Source of the DNA: Candidatus Portiera sp.
GTDB lineage: Bacteria > Pseudomonadota > Gammaproteobacteria > CBDBNL01 > JAAOII01
Length of the DNA: 6,103 nucleotides
Direction: 5' to 3'
NCBI GenBank assembly: GCA_015163845.1
Contig: JAAOII010000193.1
Coordinates: forward strand, 1 to 6,103
The notes under the pieces are model-generated. The model worked only from the letters and a program-made list of their open reading frames with translations, ran no database searches and had not been told where the DNA came from. This document shows positions 1 to 4,979 of the stretch, in pieces (within the stretch, counting starts at the first letter, position 1; each line of letters opens with the position of its first letter). Position numbers and translations under genes: made by a program.

Positions 1-194
1 ACCAGGATAAAGAAGTCGTGGTAGTTTGCGCCAATGGTCGCCAATCAACCACTGCCCAACTACAGATGAAGAAAGAGGGATTTACTGCCTCAAGGTTGAA
101 TGGTGGTTTAATAGAATGGTCTGTAGCTAATTTACCTCCAATAAAAGAGCAAAAGGGCAAAAGGGAAACAAGCCAAGAGCTAAGTCAATCTTGA
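1..194 (+). CDS. Rhodanese-like domain protein, C-terminal part (5' end outside window)
   Basis: The frame is open from the window edge (first full codon at base 3) to TGA at 192-194, giving 63 residues. They begin QDKEVVVVCANGRQST and continue to LNGGLIEW, the last strand and helix of a rhodanese fold. The active-site loop is visible: Cys (codon 27-29) in CANGRQS, a persulfide-type C-x2-G-R loop. Rhodanese domains carry or transfer sulfane sulfur. The ending W-S-V-A-N-L-P-P-I-K resembles the end of E. coli YibN, a membrane-anchored rhodanese-like protein, so this may be a YibN-type protein; the N-terminal anchor that would test this lies outside the window. The tail is Lys/Glu/Gln-rich. The last few codons come from a 95-bp tandem duplication that shifted the frame, so the C-terminus (…SQELSQS) is probably not ancestral. 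The rhodanese assignment is firm, the subfamily is not. Confidence 0.8.
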   Translation, partial: QDKEVVVVCANGRQSTTAQLQMKKEGFTASRLNGGLIEWSVANLPPIKEQKGKRETSQELSQS

Positions 195-279
195 ATGGCG
201 GTTTGATAGAATGGTCTGTAGCTAATTTACCTCCAATAAAAGAGCAAAAGAGCAAAAGGGAAACAAGCCAAGAGCTAAT
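90..279 (+). repeat. Tandem duplication, two 95-bp units, across the rhodanese 3' end
   Basis: Unit 1 is 90-184 and unit 2 is 185-279; they follow each other with no spacer. By eye they differ at about 6 of 95 positions, and 88-bp cores (96-183 and 191-278) differ at only three. Because 95 is not a multiple of 3, unit 2 is read out of frame by the upstream gene, which stops at 192-194. The ancestral frame survives in unit 2 (191-292) and there would end …SQELILAD at TAG 290-292. Confidence 0.93.
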
Positions 280-329
280 TTTAGCTGATTAGGGTCTTAT
301 TGGGAGAATCTAGCAGTTTATAGATAACT

Positions 330-671
330 CTACAAAAACTTTAGTATCACAGTCATTAAACTGAATGCTATAGGCAGCATCCACAGTAATATTTTCATAC
401 TGCCATCTATTCTGGCAAGGCCCTGCCTAACATCAGCAATATCTTGCTTGAGTTCGGTCTTAACCTCAGCAATATCTTGCTTGAGTTCGGCCTTAACCTC
501 AGCAATATCTTGCTTGAGTTCGGTCTTAACCTCAGCAATATCTTGCTTAGTTGCTAGACCCTCAATAGCAGATTGATTACCTTGACGGACAGCATAAACA
601 ACGCCTTCTGCCTGCTTAAGGTCTAGGTCATACTCTGCAGTTAGAGTGCCTATAACTTCATGAGTATCCAT
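330..671 (-). CDS. Small coiled-coil protein with C-terminal membrane anchor (DUF1640/CCDC90-like)
   Basis: The protein is 113 residues from the preferred ATG at 669-671. An in-frame ATG at 684-686 would add five residues (MVIQV) but has no visible Shine-Dalgarno. The inner ATG is preceded on the minus strand by GGTGAT, which matches the 16S anti-SD, seven bases upstream. Order of parts: an N-terminal stretch with MDTHEVI and KQAEGVVYAV, then LATKQDIAEV leading into four 11-residue units of the KQDIAEVKTEL type, then a hydrophobic C-terminal segment (LLWMLPIAFSLMTVILKFL) that looks like one membrane span. This head, coiled coil and tail-anchor plan is that of bacterial DUF1640 proteins, relatives of the mitochondrial CCDC90/MCUR1 family; their bacterial role is not known to me. 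The gene is convergent with the rhodanese gene and divergent from ilvC. Family membership is from pattern recognition and moderately sure; that it is a real gene is likely. Confidence 0.72.
   Translation of the reverse strand: MDTHEVIGTLTAEYDLDLKQAEGVVYAVRQGNQSAIEGLATKQDIAEVKTELKQDIAEVKAELKQDIAEVKTELKQDIADVRQGLARIDGSMKILLWMLPIAFSLMTVILKFL
434..550 (-). repeat. 33-bp tandem repeat, about 3.5 copies, within the coiled-coil gene
   Basis: Units run 434-466, 467-499, 500-532 and a partial copy from 533 to about 549. The three full units differ at a single base (T to C in the second, changing KTEL to KAEL). On the protein level each unit is the hendecad KQDIAEVKTEL. The repeats are contiguous without unique spacers and lie inside an open frame, so this is a coding repeat. 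Confidence 0.92.
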
Positions 672-679
672 GACTTGTA

Positions 680-684
680 TCACC
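680..684 (-). promoter_or_regulatory. Shine-Dalgarno deciding the start of the coiled-coil gene
   Basis: On the minus strand GGTGA(T) lies seven to eight bases before the ATG at 669-671 and matches the 5'-GGAGGTGAT-3' complement of the 16S 3' end. It overlaps the alternative upstream ATG at 684-686, and favours the inner start. Confidence 0.45.
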
Positions 685-686
685 AT

Positions 687-1028
687 AAGTTGATTTTAAC
701 ATATTTTTCTTCATATTTAATTTATAAGTTAATATTCGCTGAACCTCAGTCGCAAGGTGCATTAATTTAAAGGTATTTAAGGATATATAGAAACATTCAG
801 CAGAACTAAAACTATTTGTAGTTATGTTATCGTGATGCATTTAAAGCTACTAAAGACATTTAAATACATTACCGGATGCTTCTAATATATACATAGGGTC
901 GCTTTAATTTTTTTCAAGTTAAATCTAATTAAATTAAGTGTTTTTAAAAATTTGTTCTATATTTTTAAGCTGCTCATCCCGATAATGCATATTGCGGTCA
1001 ATCCTGCGATATTAGAAGGATATGAACT
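687..1028. other. AT-rich intergenic region without a supported gene
   Basis: This stretch separates the start of the minus-strand coiled-coil gene from the ilvC leader. It is rich in A/T runs (for example 903-960) and must hold the minus-strand gene's promoter, but I see no -35/-10 pair that stands out on either strand. A minus-strand open frame over 658-840 has no recognisable content. GC content rises around 970-1035, next to the candidate small ORF. Confidence 0.6.
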
Positions 1029-1118
1029 ATGGGGTCATACAGAATTATACAAAACAGCAAAAATGTGGTAAAATACCTGAAATACAAGACCTTCCAACAA
1101 GAAGGCAAACAAAATTAA
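1029..1118 (+). CDS. Candidate 29-codon ORF upstream of ilvC (leader peptide or chance)
   Basis: ATG at 1029-1031 follows AGAAGGA (1014-1020) at eight bases, the best Shine-Dalgarno near ilvC. The frame encodes 29 residues (MGSYRIIQNSKNVVKYLKY…) and ends at TAA 1116-1118, 22 bases before the ilvC ATG. The peptide has an Ile-Ile and a Val-Val pair, which could suit a leader peptide that senses branched-chain amino acids, but it is far less Ile/Leu/Val-rich than the classic ilv leaders. The only nearby hairpin (1090-1105) has no following T run, so attenuation is not supported. If the promoter proposed at 1045-1074 is the real one, this ORF would not be transcribed whole. It may be chance. Confidence 0.25.
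   Translation: MGSYRIIQNSKNVVKYLKYKTFQQEGKQN
1045..1074 (+). promoter_or_regulatory. Possible sigma70 promoter of ilvC
   Basis: An extended -10 element TGGTAAAAT (TG at 1066-1067, TAAAAT at 1069-1074) lies 18 bases downstream of a weak -35-like TTATAC (1045-1050). It would give an ilvC leader of about 60 bases. The -10 is reasonable, the -35 poor. Confidence 0.33.
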
Positions 1119-1140
1119 AATAGGAAATATCAAAATAAAT

Positions 1141-2148
1141 ATGGAAGTTTTTTATGATAAAGATGCTGATTTAGGCATCATAAAAGGGAAGAAAGTTAGC
1201 ATAATCGGTTTTGGCTCGCAGGGTCATGCCCATGCTCAAAACCTGCATGAGTCAGGAGTAGATGTTACTGTTGGTTTGCGTAGCGGCTCCGCCTCTGTAG
1301 CAAAAGCCGAAGCAGCTGGGCTTAAAGTTGCCTCCATAGAGGATGCAACTGCTAGTGCAGATGTGGTTATGATTTTAGCACCGGATGAGCATCAAGCTAA
1401 AATATACAGCGAGCAAGTTGAGCCCAATTTGCAAGATGGAGTAGCCATTGCTTTTGCTCATGGTTTTAATGTGCATTTTAATAAAATACAACCACGTCCT
1501 GACTTAGATGTTATCATGATAGCTCCTAAAGGTCCTGGACACTTAGTGCGTTCAACTTATGTTGAAGGTGGTGGGGTTCCATGTTTGATATGTGTTCATC
1601 AAGACAACTCTGGTGAATCAGAAAAAATTGCTCTTTCTTATGGATCTGCTATTGGTGGAGGTAGAGCTGGGATGATAAAGACCAGTTTCCGTGAAGAAAC
1701 CGAGACAGATTTATTTGGCGAACAAGCTGTACTTTGTGGCGGTTTGACATCCTTGGTTAGGATGGGTTATGAGACCTTGACAGATGCTGGGTATGCGCCA
1801 GAAATGGCTTATTTTGAATGTTTGCATGAGTTGAAATTAATAGTGGATTTGCTGTATGAAGGTGGAATAACTAATATGGACTATTCCATATCCAATACTG
1901 CTGAGTATGGCGGTATGGTAAGCGGACCGCGAATTATAAATGAGCAAACACGCCAGGAAATGAAGAACATACTTGCTGATATCCAATCGGGTAAGTTTGC
2001 TGATGAATTTATAGGTGATTTGCAAAGCGGTGGTCAGAAGTTCAATGCAATGAGAAAACAAAGCACCGAACACTCAATTGAGAAGGTTGGTGCTGACTTG
2101 CGAGCAATGATGCCGTGGATTAGTGCTAAACGTATTGTCAAAGATTAA
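1141..2148 (+). CDS. ilvC: Ketol-acid reductoisomerase, class I
   Basis: IlvC is the cytosolic second enzyme of valine, leucine and isoleucine synthesis. It isomerises and reduces acetolactate or acetohydroxybutyrate with NAD(P)H and Mg2+. The 335-residue length is that of short class I enzymes. The start MEVFYDKDADL is typical and fixes the ATG; AGGA at 1122-1125 is 15 bases away, longer than usual. Residues 1 to about 180 form the Rossmann domain, with GFGSQGHAHA (23-32) and the cofactor loop GLRSGSAS (45-52), whose Arg and Ser residues suggest NADPH. The helical domain follows. All expected catalytic residues are present: His107, Lys130, Asp190, Glu194, Glu226, Glu230 and Ser251. I see no ilvB or ilvH next to it, so the acetolactate synthase genes lie elsewhere. 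The next gene starts 27 bp downstream with no terminator between. Confidence 0.98.
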   Translation: MEVFYDKDADLGIIKGKKVSIIGFGSQGHAHAQNLHESGVDVTVGLRSGSASVAKAEAAGLKVASIEDATASADVVMILAPDEHQAKIYSEQVEPNLQDGVAIAFAHGFNVHFNKIQPRPDLDVIMIAPKGPGHLVRSTYVEGGGVPCLICVHQDNSGESEKIALSYGSAIGGGRAGMIKTSFREETETDLFGEQAVLCGGLTSLVRMGYETLTDAGYAPEMAYFECLHELKLIVDLLYEGGITNMDYSISNTAEYGGMVSGPRIINEQTRQEMKNILADIQSGKFADEFIGDLQSGGQKFNAMRKQSTEHSIEKVGADLRAMMPWISAKRIVKD

Positions 2149-2175
2149 CTATATATCAGCAAATATAATATAGAA

Positions 2176-3636
2176 ATGCAAGAGAACAAAACACTTATGA
2201 ACTCATTATCCATTTATTTTGAGAAGAGAATGGCTGGCATATTTGTATTGGGCATCATGCAAGGTTTCCCTTGGGTATTAATCGGCGCCACCTTAAGTTT
2301 ATGGCTTAAAGAAGAAGGATTTACCCGCAGTTCTATAGGGCTGTTTGGTTTATTGTTCTCGGTTTATAGCATAAATTTTTTATGGGCTCCATTGCTGGAT
2401 CGCATCAGAGTTCCTTGGCTTAGCGACTTTGTTGGTCAGAGAAGAGCTTGGGTATTGATAATGCAGGCGATTATATTTATTGCAATGCTAACAATGTTCA
2501 CTTTAGATCCACAGGTAAATTTATGGATGGTTGCTTTTTGTGCTCTAGTAATAGCGACATCTTCCGCAACTCAAGACATTGCTTTAGATGCATTGAGAAT
2601 AGACATAATTGGCAATAATGAATCAGATAAAATGGCGGCAGCTGCGGCGCTTATGGTTGCTGGTTGGTGGACTGCTTTCAAGTTAGGTGGTGCGATTTCT
2701 CTGTATCTGGCATCTTACTATCAAAATGGCTTAGGCATTGAGAACTATTGGCCTCTGGTTTACCTATCTTTGACTGGCATAGTGATTCTAAGTAATATTG
2801 CTATGATATGGTTTATTAAAAGCCCCGATGATACAGCTAAGATCCAAGCCCAAAAGTCCTATGATGAGCAGTATAATAAAGCTATTTCTTCCATAGGTGT
2901 TCCTAACTCTGTTTTTTCTCGAGTTATTGCTTGGTTGTTGGGTACTGTTGTTTCGCCATTATGGAGCTTTTTCAAAAGAAACGGAGTTGGCGTGGCACTG
3001 GCTATATTAGGGTTTATTTTATTGTTTAAAATGGGCGAAGCATTCTTAGGCAAAATGTCCATACTATTCTATTCCGAGGTTGGCTTTACCAAAGAGGAAA
3101 TAGCTATTTATAGTAAAACGCTTGGTTGGGTGGCAACTATTGTTTTCTCCATAGTTGGTGGGCTAATCAATGCTCGCTTTGGCTTGATCCCAGCAGTGTT
3201 CATAAGTGGTATAGCAATGGCGACTACTAATCTGCTATTTGCTGTATTAGCTTTAGCTGGTCCCAACACTGGATTATTCGCAGTAGCTATTATAGCTGAT
3301 GATTTCACTGGAGCCGTATCAACTGTAACTTTTGTGGCTTTCATATCGCAGCTATGCGACAAGACCTTTTCAGCAACACAATATGCCTTGATGGCTTCTA
3401 TTGCTGCTTTTGGTCGCAATACCTTGGCTTCGTTTAGTGGTATTTTCGTGGATAAACTTGAAGGATTTATGGTGACTTTGAATATTTCTATTGCAGGTGC
3501 TGGTGCTCAAAATAGTGCATGGGCATTATTCTTCATCATAACCACTTTTATGGTGATTCCATCTTTAGTTTTATTGTGGCTTATATCTGACAAGCTGCAG
3601 GATGCTTTTGCTTCCGCCAAGACCAAGATCTTGTAA
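2176..3636 (+). CDS. ampG: AmpG-type MFS permease (muropeptide importer family)
   Basis: AmpG is an inner-membrane major facilitator that imports GlcNAc-anhydroMurNAc peptides for peptidoglycan recycling; in species with inducible AmpC it feeds the signal for beta-lactamase. The 486 residues are mostly hydrophobic, with about 12 or more likely spans. AmpG-like signatures include GFPWVLIGATLSLWL (30-44), NFLWAPLLDR (67-76), GQRRAWVL (87-94) and ATSSATQDIALDALRID (127-143) in the first half, and FSATQYALM (398-406) in the second. A hydrophilic loop at about 214-245 separates the halves. The start at 2176 has no clear Shine-Dalgarno; Met8 at 2197 is an alternative. It lies 27 bp after ilvC and 59 bp before ispE on the same strand. 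Family is secure; the exact substrate is inferred, and no ampD, nagZ or ampR is visible here. Confidence 0.87.
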   Translation: MQENKTLMNSLSIYFEKRMAGIFVLGIMQGFPWVLIGATLSLWLKEEGFTRSSIGLFGLLFSVYSINFLWAPLLDRIRVPWLSDFVGQRRAWVLIMQAIIFIAMLTMFTLDPQVNLWMVAFCALVIATSSATQDIALDALRIDIIGNNESDKMAAAAALMVAGWWTAFKLGGAISLYLASYYQNGLGIENYWPLVYLSLTGIVILSNIAMIWFIKSPDDTAKIQAQKSYDEQYNKAISSIGVPNSVFSRVIAWLLGTVVSPLWSFFKRNGVGVALAILGFILLFKMGEAFLGKMSILFYSEVGFTKEEIAIYSKTLGWVATIVFSIVGGLINARFGLIPAVFISGIAMATTNLLFAVLALAGPNTGLFAVAIIADDFTGAVSTVTFVAFISQLCDKTFSATQYALMASIAAFGRNTLASFSGIFVDKLEGFMVTLNISIAGAGAQNSAWALFFIITTFMVIPSLVLLWLISDKLQDAFASAKTKIL

Positions 3637-3663
3637 GCGGCATATAAAAAACCAATCACTTAT

Positions 3664-3686
3664 CCTTTCACCTATAAAGGTTATAG
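3664..3686 (+). other. Short inverted repeats ahead of ispE that overlap its likely Shine-Dalgarno
   Basis: CCTTT (3664-3668) can pair with AAAGG (3676-3680) around a seven-base loop. The alternative CTATAA (3672-3677) can pair with TTATAG (3681-3686) around AGG. AAAGG is the only Shine-Dalgarno-like sequence before the TTG start, 15 bases away, so either fold could hide it. The stems are short and there is no T run, so it is not a clear terminator. A regulatory role is a guess. Confidence 0.25.
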
Positions 3687-3695
3687 CTGAATATT

Positions 3696-4715
3696 TTGCT
3701 TGTAGGATATTCACCAGCTAAAATAAACTTAATGCTCAAGGTATTGGGCAAAAGACAAGCTGACCATAATAACTATCACAAGCTTGTAACTATATATCAA
3801 CTCCTATCTTGGGGTGACAAGATTACCTTGGTTCCATCTACAACTTCCTCCAATATTAAGCCAACTGGCCCTTATGGAGAGCAGATTCCTCAGGGAGCTA
3901 ATCAAGCCGATAATTTGGTGTGGCGGGCATGGCAACTAATGGCTGAGGAGTTAGGCCACCAAAAAGAAAATCTAAAGATAGAACTACATAAGAATATTCC
4001 AGCAGGGAGTGGTTTGGGTGGGGGCAGTAGTAATGCCGCTACTATTATGCGGATGCTTAGATTACTATGGTGCCCAGATATGCCACTTGAAAGATTGGCT
4101 GAGATGGGAGCATCTCTTGGAGCTGATATCCCAGTATTCATTCGTGGGTGCAGTTCCCTAGCCCAAGGAACTGGAGATAAAATACAGCGGCTAGATTTAC
4201 CTAAATATTATTACCTAATTTTTTGTCCTGAAATTCATTCTTCTACGACTGGATTGTTTGGTAAATTGGCAGAAGACAGGGAACAGGGTAATGCTCTAGC
4301 TAACTATGATGGATTAGAAAGAGACACTATCCAGCAAGTTAATCAAGATATTAATTCATGGTTGGAGATGGATGATGCTAATGACTTCACTAGATATGTA
4401 ATGGATGAGCATCCAGAACTTAAAGAAATCAATAATCAGATTGACCTCTTGACTCCTAGTAAATTAGGCAACAAAATATTTCTTAGTGGCACGGGTAGCA
4501 GCATGTTTGCGGTTTATGATAGCAAGGAAAAAGCATCAGCCGATCAGCAAAATATATTGAAGCACTGTCCTGCCAGCTATACATCTGAGATATCTGAGAT
4601 ATCTAGAATAACTGAGAATAATGAAGCAAGAACCAAGTTAGCTAACTCGGACCTAAAACCATCGCTTATTATATTGTCTGAGGGAGTTAATTGTGGTTGC
4701 ATTAATTTGTGGTAG
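3696..4715 (+). CDS. ispE: 4-diphosphocytidyl-2-C-methyl-D-erythritol kinase
   Basis: IspE is the cytosolic GHMP-family kinase that phosphorylates CDP-methylerythritol with ATP, the fourth step of the MEP isoprenoid pathway. The N-terminal GYSPAKINLMLKV holds the conserved Lys9 (Lys10 in E. coli). The ATP-binding glycine loop PAGSGLGGGSSNAA spans 102-115. LGADIPVF carries the catalytic Asp144, and SGTGSSMF (264-271) is GHMP motif 3. The start is TTG at 3696: a stop at 3684-3686 closes the frame just upstream, and the first ATG in frame comes only after the conserved Lys motif has begun. The 339 residues exceed E. coli IspE (283 aa). Most of the excess is a tail after motif 3, about 70 residues against roughly 30 usually, containing a 9-bp repeat (SEISEIS) and ending NCGCINLW, with no resemblance to the family's usual C-terminus. 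Kinase function is well supported; the tail is unexplained. Confidence 0.95.
   Translation: MLVGYSPAKINLMLKVLGKRQADHNNYHKLVTIYQLLSWGDKITLVPSTTSSNIKPTGPYGEQIPQGANQADNLVWRAWQLMAEELGHQKENLKIELHKNIPAGSGLGGGSSNAATIMRMLRLLWCPDMPLERLAEMGASLGADIPVFIRGCSSLAQGTGDKIQRLDLPKYYYLIFCPEIHSSTTGLFGKLAEDREQGNALANYDGLERDTIQQVNQDINSWLEMDDANDFTRYVMDEHPELKEINNQIDLLTPSKLGNKIFLSGTGSSMFAVYDSKEKASADQQNILKHCPASYTSEISEISRITENNEARTKLANSDLKPSLIILSEGVNCGCINLW
4584..4619 (+). repeat. 9-bp period microsatellite in the ispE tail
   Basis: TCTGAGATA occurs twice in a row (4584-4592, 4593-4601), followed by decayed copies TCTAGAATA (4602-4610) and ACTGAGAAT (4611-4619). It encodes SEI-SEI-SRI-TEN, in frame, within the part of IspE that does not match the family. 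Confidence 0.75.
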
Positions 4716-4741
4716 TAACAAGTAAATTTAGTAAAAAACTG

Positions 4742-4756
4742 CCAGCTAGGGGCTGG
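4742..4756 (+). other. Small hairpin between ispE and tRNA-Gln
   Basis: CCAGC (4742-4746) pairs with GCTGG (4752-4756) around a five-base loop TAGGG, 26 bases after the ispE stop codon. It is followed by AAATGTTTTAT rather than a clean T run, so it is at best a weak terminator of ispE. It also occupies the place where a -35 for the tRNA promoter would lie. Confidence 0.3.
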
Positions 4757-4764
4757 AAATGTTT

Positions 4765-4770
4765 TATAAT
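4765..4770 (+). promoter_or_regulatory. -10 element of the tRNA-Gln promoter
   Basis: A perfect TATAAT ends nine bases before the mature tRNA 5' end at 4780. At 16-18 bases upstream there is no good TTGACA-like -35, so the promoter may be weak, or the tRNA may also be cut from an ispE read-through transcript. Confidence 0.45.
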
Positions 4771-4779
4771 ATATTCTAT

Positions 4780-4851
4780 TGGGGTGTAGCCAAGCGGTAA
4801 GGCAGCGGTTTTTGGTATCGCCATGCGTAGGTTCGAATCCTACCACCCCAG
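4780..4851 (+). tRNA. tRNA-Gln, anticodon UUG
   Basis: All arms of the cloverleaf can be drawn, 72 nt in total. The acceptor stem is TGGGGTG (4780-4786) with CACCCCA (4844-4850), followed by discriminator G at 4851. The D arm is GCC-AAGCGGTAA-GGC. The anticodon stem GCGGT/ATCGC with loop TTTTGGT places anticodon TTG at positions 34-36. The T arm is GTAGG-TTCGAAT-CCTAC. The start UGGGGU and the overall sequence closely follow E. coli tRNA-Gln, including the weak U1-A72 pair used by glutaminyl-tRNA synthetase. The 3' CCA is not encoded (GTTCTC follows), so CCA must be added by nucleotidyltransferase. It sits 64 bp after ispE. Confidence 0.97.
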
Positions 4852-4903
4852 TTCTCATTATGGCACACACATAATTACAAGTTGCGACTATATACCTAGC
4901 AGC

Positions 4904-4928
4904 ATACCTAGAAGTTGCGGCTGGGTAT
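4904..4928 (+). terminator. Possible terminator after tRNA-Gln
   Basis: ATACCTAG (4904-4911) pairs with CTGGGTAT (4921-4928), with one T-G pair and a nine-base loop, followed by TT then CATTC. An upstream copy ATACCTAGC (4892-4900) could pair with the same 3' arm through a longer loop. The T run is short, so termination would be weak. It lies between two convergent genes. Confidence 0.3.
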
Positions 4929-4979
4929 TTCATTCACTGTAACTGATCTATATGAACTTCTATGACTTAACTTAATCAA

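Noticed and set aside
272..286. Palindrome AGCTAA-TT-TTAGCT as a terminator after the rhodanese gene
   Set aside because: The two-base loop, AT-rich arms and lack of a T run do not fit a terminator; part of it comes from the duplicated unit.
434..550. CRISPR-like array
   Set aside because: The 33-bp units are directly adjacent with no unique spacers and encode a coiled coil.
658..840. Minus-strand 60-codon frame upstream of the coiled-coil gene
   Set aside because: It overlaps the start of the more convincing gene in another frame, has no Shine-Dalgarno or recognisable content, and lies in AT-rich DNA.
985..1071. Plus-strand 28-codon frame (MHIAVNPAILEGYELWGHTE…) as an ilvC leader peptide
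   Set aside because: There is no Shine-Dalgarno before its ATG, and the Ile/Leu/Val content is modest; the ORF at 1029 has a much better initiation site.
1090..1105. CCTTC/GAAGG hairpin before ilvC as an attenuator
   Set aside because: A five-base stem with no following T run and no alternative antiterminator fold that I can see.
1837..2073. Minus-strand frame inside ilvC
   Set aside because: Shadow of a fully conserved enzyme gene; no independent support.
2859..3419. Two minus-strand frames inside ampG (2859-3062 and 3108-3419)
   Set aside because: Both are antisense to conserved membrane segments and have no recognisable content or initiation site.
3902..4141. Minus-strand frame inside ispE
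   Set aside because: It is antisense to the ATP-binding and catalytic region of ispE; a shadow frame.
4577..4933. Minus-strand frame of 118 codons containing GFEPTHGDTKNRCLTAWLHP
   Set aside because: That peptide is the antisense translation of the tRNA-Gln gene, a well-known kind of spurious ORF; the rest is antisense to the ispE tail.
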